Source of the DNA: Armigeres subalbatus
Taxonomy: Eukaryota; Arthropoda; Insecta; Diptera; Culicidae
DNA: 64,000 bases
Direction: 5' to 3'
Assembly: GCF_024139115.2 (NCBI RefSeq)
Contig: NC_085140.1
Span: forward strand, 338,706,966 to 338,770,965
Shown in pieces: positions 22,911-33,640 of the stretch (the first letter of the stretch is position 1; the number at the start of each line of letters is the position of its first letter). The notes beneath the pieces are model-generated. The model had not been told where the DNA came from. It saw only the letters and a list, made by a program, of their open reading frames with translations, and made no database searches. A program made the position numbers and the translations under genes.

Positions 22911-25254
22911 ATTCGTTACGTTCTGGAGCCCTGGTCAAACGAGTAGTTCAAACTGGAGGGTAGATGATGGCTACACTCACAGCGACCACCTGGCGGTTCG
23001 CTACAGTATCTACTATACGACCAGCATTCAGCGGACGGAAGAAGGGGCGAGGCCTAGCCCTCGTATGTGGAAGACATCGTACTTCGACAACGAGGTGTTT
23101 AAAAAGCGCTCCGCCGCGAGCACAATACTCTCGGTCTGAGCGGCGAGCAGCTGGTAACAGTACTCTCGCGTGCATGCGATGCCACCATGCCTAGGAAAGT
23201 CCACCCTAGGAATGGGAGGCCACCGGCTTACTGGTGGACTCAAGCAATTGCGAACCTGCGCCGCGCCTACCTACGGGCACGGAGGCGGATGCAGCGAGCA
23301 CGCACAGAAGAGGAGCGTGCTGAACGATGGGTGGCGTTCGTGGCTGCTAGAGCCGCTCTGAAGACTGAGATAAGATCAAGCAAAAAACCTGCTTCGAGGG
23401 CCTGTGTCAAAGTGCCAACGCGAATCCATGGGGTGACGCCTATAGGGTCGTAATGCCCAAGACACGTGGGGCGATGGCCTCTACAGAGCGGTCTCCAGAG
23501 ATGCTGAGAGGATCATCGCGGGGCTTCCCACGTCATGACCCAAGTCCCTGGCCTAACTTTGTGGAGCTGCCAGGGGTCAGGGTGGCCGACGAGGGAAGAG
23601 TAACTGTGGCGGAACTTGCGGAGAGTGTAGGTAAGGCGCCAGGACCGGATGGTATTCCGAACCTGGCCATCAAAGCGGCCATTGCTGAGGCTCCCGAGAT
23701 GTTCAGATTTGTCATGCAGAGATTCCTGGACGAGGGAGTCTTCCCTGCAGCATGGAAAAGGCAGAGCTTGGTCCTATTGCCAAAAGCGGAAAAACCACCG
23801 GGGGATCCATCGGCATATAGACCAATATGCGAGGCATATAGACCAAGAGGAGTGGATGAGTTCCAGGAAGTTAGAACTGGCTCACCACAAGACTGAGGTG
23901 GTTGTTGTTAACAACCGAAAGTCAGAGCAACGAGCGGTGATAAGGGCAGGCAACTGCGCGGTCAGCTCTGAACGCTCCATCAAACTCTTGGGGATAATGA
24001 TCGACGATAAGCCTTTGGTAGCCACGTTAACTACGCCTGCAAGCGTACCTCCACAGCTATAGTGGCATTGTCCCGGATGATGTCCAATAGCTCTGCGGTT
24101 TATGCCAGCAAGCGCAAGCTTCTGGCTAGTGTCGCTCTGTCCATACTGAGGTGTGGGGGGCCAGCTTGGGGCACGGCCCTGCGTATTAACTGCTACAGAA
24201 CGAAGTTAGAAAGTACGTATAGGCTCATGTGCCTAAGATTTGCGAGCGCGTACCGTACCGTGTCGCACGATGCACTTTGCGTCATCACCGGTATGATGCC
24301 TATTGACATCGTTATCGATGAAGACATAGAGTGTTTATAAATGCGCGGCACGAGAGGCATCCGTAGGACTGTCTGGTTGGCCTCAATGGTCAAATGGCAG
24401 CGTGCGTGGGACAGTTCCACTAAGGGTAGATGGACAACCTAGTCCGGAGGATGTGTAAAGATGAAGTTGGCTGGAACGCCGTTTTATCGGCTATTGTCCA
24501 AATCGTCTCGGAGCTACACAGACACAGGAGGTGGCGCGTGGACTCGAGGAATGGCTAGTTCAGGCGCAAATAAGAGGTGGTCCAAGGGCTCGGAGTGCGC
24601 TTCATGGGTCATGCCGGCCCTGTGGTCGAACTCGATCCTTTTATCGAACAAGTGGCCGCGCGAAGAACAACATGGTATCGTCACTGTCGCGGCGTCGGTC
24701 AACCGGGGTTCCGAGCCCGAGGACGGAAAGGGGTCCTCGTCAAGGCTGGGGCAGGCGTAGGCACCACGTCGGCAAGTCCCTCTGTGTGTTGACGAATTGG
24801 CCATATCGCAGAGAGGTCAATTTGGGGTGCACGCGGCATCATCTTTCTTGATACCAGCCCTGCAGAGGGAAGCAGGCGTCAAGTCGATCCTTCCCACCTT
24901 CCGAGGCCATAGGGCGTGGTAAGGCCACCTGGAAAGCCGGCAATGCACTTGCACGATAACATGGTCTTCTTCTAAAAAAGCGAGTCACGATGTTTGGTGC
25001 TGCAAGTACATGCAGCCAACCTCGAGGGTGCGTTGTGCACTGGCCCCCCTTTGAAGCATTACTTTCTGGTTGTACCGATTGGGGACCTTCGAAGGGACGA
25101 TGGGCATGGCGGCGATGGAAACGGTTTAGCGGGTCGGGGATATAGTCCTGCCTCTCTCGTTTGCTGATGGTCACTAACCCCGCACTCCCTGGACGTCCAA
25201 CCCAGGATGTCTGTTGAGCAGATTCCCCCTCCATTGCTTAGGAAGAAAAAAAAA
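22911..25254 (+). mobile_element. R1-like non-LTR retrotransposon, 5'-truncated and internally deleted
   Basis: Flanked by ACAAGATAC at 22902-22910 and 25255-25263 (target duplication of SINE-B sequence), with an A-rich end at about 25244-25254. It contains endonuclease, RT and C-terminal pieces in order, followed by about 430 bp of GC-rich 3' untranslated sequence. Base composition is far more GC-rich than the surrounding DNA. It is dead: several frame changes and at least one large deletion. Confidence 0.85.
22927..24340 (+). pseudogene. R1-like ORF2 pseudogene (endonuclease end, RT pieces, C-terminus)
   Basis: The first frame reads NWRVDDGYTHSDHLAVRYSI, the conserved SDHLAI block closing an AP-endonuclease. 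A linker follows at 23187-23453 (RPPAYWWTQAIANLRRAYLR). The next frame gives VGKAPGPDGIPNLAIKAAI and AAWKRQSLVLLPKAEKPPGD, the start of an R1 RT, to about 23830. The catalytic FADD region is missing: the frame then jumps to LELAHHKTEVVVVNNRKSEQ (about 23870) and SIKLLGIMIDD, which follow the palm in intact elements, and then to CGGPAWGTAL and ALCVITGMMPIDIVIDEDIE before a stop at 24340. The short repeat 'gcatatagaccaa' at 23813 and 23836 marks the deletion joint. Confidence 0.82.
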
Positions 25255-25308
25255 ACAAGATACCTACTCATGCAATGGTGGACATAACTGAGGAAGTACT
25301 AATAGAAT

Positions 25309-25585
25309 CTTCTTCTTCTTACTTCTTCTTATTGGCATTACATCCCCACACTGGGACAGAGCCGCCTCGCAGCTTAGTGTTCATTCAGCACTTCTACAGT
25401 TATTAGCTGCGAGGCTTCTAAGCCAAGTTACCATTTTTGCATTCGTATATCATGAGGCTAGCACGATGATACTTTTATGCCCAGGGAAGCCGAGACAATT
25501 TCAAATCCGAAAACTGCCTAGACCGGCACCGGGAATCGAACCCAGCCACCCTCAGCATGGTCTTGCTTTGAAGCCGCGCGTCTAA
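25309..25585 (-). mobile_element. tRNA-derived SINE (family A), 5'-truncated, inserted in SINE-B
   Basis: The reverse strand carries the B box GGTTCGATTCC, the family-A body and a (AAG)n tail at 25309-25330. The outermost tRNA-like bases are missing at the head: sequence stops at 'ccgcgcgtctaac' near 25585 where intact copies continue into 'ttaccgcacggctaa'. It interrupts the family-B SINE after 'aatagaat'. No clear target duplication is visible, in keeping with a truncated or rearranged head. Confidence 0.82.
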
Positions 25586-26403
25586 CAGTTGAAAAGCAGA
25601 TCAAGTTCCAGTTGGGAAATAGAACCATTGAAGAAGAAAAAAATGTATAACTAAAGTTTTGAAAATAGTTTTATAGTTTAGTTCAGCGGCGCAGCCAAAA
25701 TTTTTGATAATATAAAGTATGGTTTAAGTTTCAATTTGTTTCGAAATTCCGCGAAATTCCGTTAAATTTCGTTAGAAGCTGATTTTTTTCTAGCGAAATT
25801 TTTGTAATTTTACGAAACGAAATGAAGAAATCAGATTTCGCCATGCTCAAATTCCGCGAAATTCCGCGGAATTTCGTTTCGAACCACCTGAAACGAAATT
25901 TTTCGAAATACCGCATATGCTTAGTTACCACACGCTGTTAGAAAAATATTTTCAGACATTAGGAAAATTTAGTCCGCTATGAGAATGGAACTCTGATACA
26001 TTGCATGGGAGGCTTTGATACTTTCTCTCCTCCATCCCAGCAACTTGCAAGCAGAGTGAATAAAGCGGAACACCTGTGTTTTGATGTTTTAGTTTTATTC
26101 TAGTAGCTACAAGCGTACCATACCAAGTTTGGCTTGGCTTGGCGAACTCTGTTGCTCGTTGGTTACGCAGCAACGATCGCTCATAATCGTTGTTTAGTAT
26201 CCATCTGAGCAAGGCTGTTCACTCGCTGGCGTAGGATGCTATGATTGAATTAGATAAATGCTCGTCCGCTCCACTCACGCTTTCAATGCCTGCTCATGAT
26301 ATACGAATGCAGAAATGGTAACTTGGCTTAGAAACCTCGCAGTTAATAACTGTGGAAGTGCTTGATGAAGTGGAGATGAAGAAGAAGAAGCATTTGCATA
26401 GGG

Positions 26404-26622
26404 CAGGAGATTGATTTTCGTGTATTGGTTAACTGGTGGACAATTTTGTATTCATTAGATTCATCCCTTAGGCATTTTATATCCAATCTTTCGAAAATAC
26501 TTTACAGACTCACTGGTTCTGATCGTCCATATTCCCCATTACTGCTCTTGCGTAATTATCAGAATATTGTCCTTCCAACGGTTTTTTCGGGAATTGCTGC
26601 AATGTATAAACATGTAAATAAA
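26404..26622. other. No gene recognised
   Basis: Short AT-rich spacer after the nested stack. Confidence 0.5.
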
Positions 26623-26783
26623 TAAACCGTCTAAGACGAATTAAGTACTGTCCATTTAATTCCACCAGTTAATTTTCGTTATCTTTGCAGATACGTATTT
26701 CGACCACAACTGTGTGGTCGTCTTCAGTGTCTTGTACTTGACTCGACTAAATGGACAGTACTTAATTCGTCTTAGACGGTTTA
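26623..26783. repeat. Perfect 36-bp inverted repeat (MITE-like stem-loop)
   Basis: The bases at 26623-26658 (starting TAAACCGTCTAAGACGAATT) are the exact reverse complement of 26748-26783, separated by an 89-bp loop. The loop holds a second dyad, CGACCACAactgTGTGGTCG, and the motif shared with 61021-61088 and 63427-63495. This is probably a small non-autonomous element, but no flanking duplication was found. Confidence 0.7.
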
Positions 26784-27128
26784 ATACATTCCACTAAAAG
26801 AGCTTAATATATTTTTCTGATGTAAATAAATGTTAAGTGATGGAAATAATTAAATCTGTCAAGTGAAGATATTGTGGCTTATTTTCTCACATACATAATA
26901 AAAGTAAAAGGCGCTGGGAGAAAGAGTAAAAGCCCCAACATGTAAAATAAATTTTCCCTTTTTCGCGCAATCAGCTGTTGTCTGTTGCCAATCTGGCTCA
27001 ACGGGCTCAGCTTGTGCGTTTCCTTCTTCAATTCTTCCCGCATGGCACGAACGACCGAAAAAAAAGGTTCTATCTTTGTCGTCAAATCTCAGTCGATCAC
27101 CCAAAGTGCATGCTAGATTAAATTGCTA
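26784..27128. other. No gene recognised
   Basis: AT-rich spacer. The reverse-strand frames at 26859-27104 overlap one another and show no domain. Confidence 0.5.
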
Positions 27129-27149
27129 TTTTCATACAATGGTACAGTT

Positions 27150-27626
27150 GACGAGCTCGGTGGTCTAGTGGCTACCGCTTTTGCCCTATAAGCAGGAGGG
27201 CGTGGGTTCAATTCCAGGCTCGTCCCTTTCCTACTTTGTATTTCTATCCTAGTTCTGTCCGTGTTTCACGTTCTACCAAAACGATTCCTACTGTTTTAAC
27301 CTTCCACACAATCCCAAAGCCTCCCGTGGCACCTATGAGACGTCGTAGAGTTCTCTGCATCTTTCTTAAGTAGTTGTCCAACAAACCATCTTCCCCTTCC
27401 TCAGCATTCTCAAGGACACACCAAAAAAGGAAAACAAAGGAAAACAAGGAAAACACCACAGTGGCCAGGACAGATCTATTGGAAAGTGCATTGCTTCCAT
27501 CTAAGAGATAGTGATTAGTCCCAAATCAATATCTGTGGTAACGGATGAAAGTGATGCTATTCTCATACAATAGTCTTGGCTTGTACCACCTACGAATTTG
27601 TGCGAATTGCTCAATGCTAATGCTAA
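27150..27626 (+). mobile_element. tRNA-derived SINE (family C)
   Basis: The head at 27150-27224 folds like a tRNA. The 5' bases GACGAGC pair with GCTCGTC, CGGT pairs with ACCG for the D arm, and TTTGC pairs with GCAGG around a CCTATAA loop. The A box is TGGTCTAGTGG and the B box GGTTCAATTCC. The T arm pairs poorly and position 33 is C, not T, so it is not a functional tRNA. A ~400-bp unrelated body follows, ending in 'aatgctaatgctaa'. TTTCATACAATGGTACAGTT is duplicated at 27130-27149 and 27628-27647, giving the borders. An imperfect third copy of this word lies at about 27555. Confidence 0.8.
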
Positions 27627-27647
27627 TTTTCATACAATGGTACAGTT

Positions 27648-29839
27648 TGACCTTTCGCCTAGAACAATAAATGTTTTCTATTATGACTAGTTTTCTGATC
27701 TTCTCAATGAAGGGAGGGCGGATGCGCTATGAAGGTAAAACTCTAAAAAACTTGTTTTGTCCATATGGCCATCGGCACCATACTTTCCAGCGCAGTGGCT
27801 CTTTTTATTCGGCTCGCTGCAATGCTGGAATCTGTTGATCACCGTGTAGCCCTTTTGCAAATTCTTCGAATATCTTAGCCAATTTTCATCTCATCTTGTT
27901 CGGAAAATGCGTTACAATCGAAACAGCGAGAAAACAATTTGCACATTAGTTACGACTATAGTACAGACTTAGTACCGACAACTGGTTAACGCCAGTTGGA
28001 TAGAAAGTGCATCGCACACACGTCGCGCCGTCGATTCGCAATACCTACCACCTCGACGGGCAAAAACAGGGAAATGCGCTCATGGACGCACGGCATGCAG
28101 CGCAGCCAGCCAGGCGTCCCATTCGTCCATCATCGACTTTGCCGTGGAACGTGCTGATGATGTCGGTGTTCACTTGTTGGCTCTCACTTTGCCGAAGAGT
28201 GCGGAGCGGGAAACATAAAATCCAACTACAAAAGCCCATGTTTGCAAAACTTTCACGAGCTTCCAATCGATACCTATCGGGTGAGGAAAAAGCCTCCGTA
28301 GCGTGCGCTCGAAGATTGGAATCGCTGAATGAGCGTGGTGCGGCGGCAGCGGTAGCGGCTGGTTGAGCGAGCAAGAGCAGCTCCGGCGCGCGATTGATCA
28401 ATCATGTTGTTTCCGAAGATCTATAATCAGTCATGCAAATTGTGGTTGGTATTAGTTGAATGGGAAAGTGGTTGCATTGATAAGATAGATGGATTGTAAT
28501 CAATGCCAGGGTGGGTTCACGCCGATATCATTGCGTTAAGGAATTTATCTAAAAAGTATGGGTTGGTGCGCTTGTTGGTATTCAATATTTTTTATGAATG
28601 AATGATGAGCGCTAGATTTTTTGTTGCTGCTGAACGGTCTTCAGCTTAGTATCTCGGTGTTGAACGGAGCCTTAGAATCGACTTATTGATCGCTTAGTAA
28701 TTAAAAAGAAAACAAAAAATCATTTAGTATATTGTCTTCTTACATGCCTATACTCTTATCATCATCGTTGTAGTGAAATCAAATGATAATTCGTTTGTTT
28801 GTTTGTTTGCATAGTTTGATTCGTCTGTAAAGTTTGAGTACTGGAATGTCAATTGACTAACTCCTTTTTATTCACATGTCACTACCATTTTCAAACACGA
28901 CGTTTTCATCGCCTAAGCACAAAAGCTTTCTCTGTAATTCATAGATTTTTCGTGCAATCAGGCATTCGATAAATGATGAGGACGAGATGAATTAATGAAA
29001 AATAAGCAGCATTGCACGTACACTTCGAACAGATTGTGAAATTTCTAGAACAGACGACACTTTGATGGATGTGCCGTGCCCTCATAAGAGCTCATGGTTT
29101 TTTAATTTCCCATAGTGCTAAAATCCCTCGATTGAGAAGATACCGTCCTCGATGATGATGATTATTATGACGCTAAGTAAGTTGCATTGGGCTTCTAAGA
29201 TCAATCATAGTATGATGAAGACGTAGAAAAAGTAGAAACCTTAGTGCTCGAACAGTCTCTCACAGTCGATTGGTAATGATGATAGCGATAAGCCTAGTTG
29301 TGAAAAATAGGAAAAAAAAAACGCTCATTAATGGACGTTAATAAAGCATGCGATCCATAAAATAAGAAACGGCTAACGAAATCCTATGGAAACCTGCACC
29401 GATGCCGCGTATGGGAAATTTCTTTTAATGAAACCATCTTATTCGTTTTGTACGTGAACCGCAGTGCAACCGCACCTTAACGGAAGGCTGACTTGTATGC
29501 CTTTTTGGGGTGAAGCTCAGAAATGACTATCGATCAAGTGATGCTGAAGTTAGTTTTCCGATTTTCTCGCCTGCAGCAGATTTCGCAAACGCACATAACT
29601 TGAGCTATTATAGGGATCTGCGATTTGTTGTAAGAGGTGTAGACACGGCAATTACCTCCACGATTCATTATGACATACAAATATAATCTGAATCTTTAGT
29701 GATCAACTAGCACCAATTGCAAAAGAGTTCGTTGGCCAAATCCCGCAAGAGAGAATGCTCTACCACTCCTCTACCACTACCTATCGCCAGATATTGCAGA
29801 TATGCCGTGAATACAACTTGCACACATATCATCTATTTG
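27648..29839. other. No gene recognised; CpG-rich patch at 28000-28400
   Basis: Mostly AT-rich with no repeat termini. Between about 28000 and 28400 CG content and CpG frequency rise and both strands happen to be open for about 118 codons, with no recognisable domain. That mirrors composition, not coding. A 5' untranslated exon or enhancer is possible but unsupported. Confidence 0.35.
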
Positions 29840-32800
29840 GATTGGTTTTGGATTTGATTTGCATTGAATTTAGATTGGATTTGGATTGGATTTGGCTTGA
29901 ACGTGGATTGAATTTGGATTTAGATTGAATTTGGTTTTGGATTTGGATTGGATTTGATTTAGATTAAACCTGGAATTGGACTTGAATTGGATTGGAACTG
30001 GATCTTGAGTTGATTTGGATTGAATTTTGATTGGATTGGGATTGGATTTGGATTCGATTTGGATTGGATTTGGATTGGATTTGGATTGGATTTGGATTGG
30101 ATTTGGATTGGAATGGGATTGGAGTTGGTTTGGATTGGATATGGATTGGATTTGCATTGGTTTGGATTGGTTTGGATTGGATTTGGTTGGTTTGGATTGG
30201 TTTGGATTGGTTTGGATTGGTTTGGATTGGTTGGATTGGTTTGGATTGGTTTGGATTGGTTTGGATTGGTTTGGTTGGTTTGGATTGGTTTGGTTGGTTT
30301 GGATTGGACTTGGATTGGTTTGGATTGGTTTGGTTGATTTGGATTGGTTTGGATTGGATTTGGTTGGATTGGTTTGGTTGGATTTGGATTGGTTTGGATT
30401 GGTTTGGATTGGTTTGGTTGGATTGGTTTGGATTGGTTTGGTTGGTTTGGATTGGTTTGGTTGGTTTGGTTGGTTTGGGTTGGTTTGGATTGGTTTGGAT
30501 TGGTTTGGATTGGTTTGGATTGGTTTGGATTGGTTTGGATTGGTTGGATTGGTTTGGATTGGTTTGGATTGGTTTGGATTGGTTTGGATTGGTTTGGATT
30601 GGTTTGGTTGGTTTGGATTGGTTTGGTTGGTTTGGATTGGTTTGGATTGGTTTGGATTGGTTTGGTTGGATTTGGATTGGTTTGGATTGGTTTGGATTGG
30701 TTTGGATTGGTTTGGTTTGGATTGGTTGGATTGGTTGGTTTGGATTAAACCTGGAATTGGTTTGAATTGGTTGTAACTGGATCTTGGGTTGATTTGGATT
30801 GAATTGGATTTTTGTGTTTGGATTGGTTTGGATTGGTTTGGGTTGGTTGGATTGGTTTGGATTGGTTTGGATTGGTTTGGATTGGTTGGATTGGTTTGGA
30901 TTGGTTTGGTTTGGTTGGTTTGGATTGGTTTGGATTGGTTTGGTTGGTTTGGATTGGTTTGGATTGGTTTGGATTGGTTTGGATTGGTTTGGATTGGTTT
31001 GGATTGGTTTGGATTGGATTTGGATTGGATTTGGATTGGATTTGGATTGGATTTGGATTGGATTTGGATTGGATTTGGATTGAATTGGATTTGGATTAAA
31101 CCTGGAATTGGATTTGAATTAGATTGCAACTGGATCTTGAGTTGATTTGGATTGGAATTGGATTTTGTTGGTTTTGATTGGTTGGATTGGTTTGGTTGGT
31201 TTGGATTGGTTTGGATTGGTTTGGATTGGTTTGGTTGGTTTGGATTGGTTTGGATTGGTTTGGATTGGTTTGGATTGGTTTGGATTGGTTGGATTGGTTT
31301 GGATTGGTTTGGTTGGTTTGGATTGGTTTGGATTGGTTGGTTTGGTTGGTTTGGATTGGTTTGGATTGGTTTGGATTGGTTTGGATTGGTTTGGATTGGT
31401 TTGGATTGGTTTGGATTGGTTTGGTTGGTTTGGTTGGTTTGGATTGGTTTGGATTGGTTTGGATTGGTTTGGTTGGTTTGGATTGGTTTGGATTGGTTTG
31501 GTTGGTTTGGATTGGTTGGTTTGGTTGGTTTGGATTGGATTGGTTTGGATTGGTTTGGATTGGTTTGGTTGGTTTGGATTGGTTTGGATTGGTTTGGATT
31601 GGTTTGGATTGGTTTGGATTGGTTTGGTTGGTTTGGATTGGTTTGGATTGGTTTGGATTGGTTTGGATTGGTTTGGTTGGTTTGGTTGGTTTGGATTGGA
31701 TTTGGATTGGTTGGTTTGGATTGGTTTGGATTGGTTTGGATTGGTTTGGTTGGTTTGGATTGGTTTGGATTGGTTTGGATTGGTTTGGTTGGTTTGGATT
31801 GGTTTGGATTGGTTGGTTTGGATTGGTTTGGATTGGTTTGGATTGGTTTGGGATTGGTTTGGTTGGTTTGGATTGGTTTGGATTGGTTTGGATTGGTTTG
31901 GATTGGTTTGGTTGGTTTGATTGGTTTGGATTGGTTTGGATTGGTTTGGATTGGTTTGGATTGGTTTGGATTGGTTTGGATTGGTTTGGATTGGTTTGGA
32001 TTGGTTTGGGATTGGTTTGGATTGGTTTGGTTGGTTTGGTTGGTTTGGATTGGTTTGGATTGGTTTGGATTGGTTTGGATTGGTTTGGATTGGTTTGGAT
32101 TGGTTTGGATTGGTTTGGATTGGTTTGGATTGGTTTGGATTGGTTTGGGTTGGTTTGGATTGGTTTGGATTGGTTTGGATTGGTTTGGATTGGTTTGGAT
32201 TGGTTTGGTTGGTTTGGATTGGTTTGGATTGGTTTGGATTGGTTTGGTTGGTTTGGTTGGTTTGGTTGGTTTGGATTGGTTTGGATTGGTTTGGATTGGT
32301 TTGGATTGGTTTGGATTGGTTTGGTTGGTTTGGATTGGTTTGGATTGGTTTGGATTGGTTTGGTTGGTTTGGATTGGTTTGGTTGGTTTGGATTGGTTTG
32401 GTTGGTTTTGGTTGGTTTGGTTGGTTTGGTTGGTTTGGATTGGTTTGGATTGGTTTGGTTGGTGGTTGGTTTGGATTGGTTTGGATTGGTTTGGATTGGT
32501 TTGGATTGGTTTGGATTGGTTTGGATTGGTTTGGATTGGTTTGGATTGGTTTGGATTGGTTTGGATTGGTTTGGTTGGTTTGGATTGGTTTGGATTGGTT
32601 TGGTTGGTTTGGATTGGTTTGGATTGGTTTGGTTGGTTTGGATTGGTTTGGATTGGTTTGGATTGGTTTGGATTGGTTTGGTTGGTTTGGATTGGTTTGG
32701 ATTGGTTTGGTTGGTTTGGATTGGTTTGGATTGGTTTGGATTGGTTTGGATTGGTTTGGTTGGTTTGGATTGGTTTGGTTGGTTTGGATTGGTTTGGTTG

Positions 32801-33640
32801 GTTTGGATTGGTTTGGTTGGTTTGGTTGGTTTGGATTGGTTGGATTGGTTGGTTGGATTTGGATTGGTTTGGATTGGTTTGGATTGGTTTGGATTGGTTT
32901 GGATTGGTTTGGATTGGTTTGGATTGGTTTGGATTGGTTTGGATTGGTTTGGATTGGTTTGGATTGGTTTGGATTGGTTTGGATTGGTTTGGTTGGTTTG
33001 GATTGGTTTGGATTGGTTTGGGTTGGTTTGGATTGGTTTGGTTGGTTGGATTGGTTTGGATTGGTTTGGATTGGTTTGGATTGGTTTGGATTGGTTTGGA
33101 TTGGTTTGGATTGGTTTGGATTGGTTTGGATTTGATTTGGATTGGTTTGGATTGGATTTGGGTTGGGTTTGAAATCAGATTGGATCGTGTTTTGAACCGA
33201 TTTGGGATTGGTTTTGGACTGGTTTGGATTGGTTTGGATTGGTTTGGATTGGTTTGGATTGGTTTGGTTTGGATTGGTTGGATTGGTTTGGATTGATTTG
33301 GATTGGTTTGGATTGGTTTGGATTGGTTTGGATTGGTTTGGATTGGTTTGGATTGGTTTGGATTGGTTTGGATTGGTTTGGATTGGGTTCGGATTGGTTT
33401 GGATTGGTTTGGATTGGTTTGGATTGGTTTGAATTGGATTTGGATTGGATTTGGATTGGATTTGGATGGATTTGGATTGATTTGGATTGGTTTGGATTGG
33501 TTTGGATTGGTTTGGATTGGATTTGGATTTGATTTGGATTGGATTTGGAGTTTGGAATCGAATTGGATCGTATTTTGAACCGATTTGGGATTGGTTTTGG
33601 ACTGGATTTGGATTGAATATAGATTGGAATTGTAAGGAAA
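29840..33640. repeat. Giant G/T-rich satellite built on GGATT/GGTTT pentamers
   Basis: The body is dominated by the 10-bp unit GGATTGGTTT (pentamers GGATT and GGTTT alternating), with frequent 4-base GGTT variants. Near the edges and around 31020-31090 the unit is GGATTGGATTT. Because the decamer lacks stops and cycles through all three phases, both strands stay open: reverse strand as repeats of NPNQSKPIQT for 1291 codons (29870-33745), forward strand as GLVWIGLDWF. These are artefacts, not genes. Non-decamer spacers recur: 'aaacctggaattgg..ctggatcttg' at about 29967, 30747 and 31097, and 'ttttgaaccgatttgggatt' at about 33190 and 33572. These mark larger duplicated blocks. Confidence 0.97.

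Larger units (their letters stand above)
22812..25645 (+). mobile_element. tRNA-derived SINE (family B), split twice
   Basis: The head lies at about 22812-22910 ('gagcaaaggcgtaggattgcc', B box GAGCTCGATTC). The middle resumes at 25264 ('ctactcatgcaatggtgg..actaatagaat') and the tail is at about 25586-25645 (GTTCCAGTTGGGAAATAG and then (AAG)n). The gaps are the R1-like element 22911-25254 and the reverse-strand SINE 25309-25585. The order of pieces matches the family-B copy at 7062-9640. Confidence 0.78.
21991..25923. mobile_element. Second 8-bp-TSD element (hAT-like) with GAAAC-rich subtermini
   Basis: Ends TAAGGGTATGCGATA and inverted TAAGCATATGCGGTA match at 12 of 15 positions. GTTACCAC is duplicated exactly at 21983-21990 and 25924-25931. 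Inside each end lie arrays of 'cgaaacgaaac' (22018-22160) and 'gaaattccgcgaaatttcg' (25740-25915), inverted relative to each other, which look like clustered subterminal motifs. Own DNA excluding later insertions is about 1.1-1.2 kb. No transposase is visible. Confidence 0.8.
21783..26292. mobile_element. hAT-type element inserted in the SINE, 8-bp TSD (outer DNA element)
   Basis: Termini CAGGCATTGAA and TTCAATGCCTG are perfect 11-bp inverted repeats. The SINE sequence CTCATGAT is duplicated exactly at 21775-21782 and 26293-26300. Only about 580 bp of its own DNA remain visible (21783-21982 and 25932-26292 around the next layer), with no transposase, so it was a small non-autonomous hAT before later insertions expanded it. 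Confidence 0.88.
21627..26389 (+). mobile_element. tRNA-derived SINE (family A), split 156 bp / 89 bp by a 4.5-kb nested insertion
   Basis: The head at 21627-21782 carries the tRNA-like start and the B box GGTTCGATTCC. The rest of the body and the (AAG)n tail are at 26301-26389. The whole is bounded by GCATTTGCATAGGG at 21613-21626 and 26390-26403, an exact 14-bp target duplication, showing that the two distant pieces were one insertion. Together they match the length and order of the intact copies at 2956-3247 and 34170-34456. Confidence 0.9.

Noticed and set aside
24839..25271. 131- and 70-codon reverse-strand frames downstream of the R1-like ORF2
   Set aside because: They lie in the GC-rich 3' untranslated part of the retrotransposon, antisense to it, with no recognisable domain.
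27150..27224. Functional tRNA gene (anticodon-like UAU)
   Set aside because: The T arm does not pair properly, position 33 is C, no terminator-like T run follows closely, and a SINE body with target duplications is attached.
28007..28401. Overlapping 119- and 118-codon frames on both strands
   Set aside because: Simultaneous openness on both strands reflects CpG-rich composition; no recognisable domain in either.
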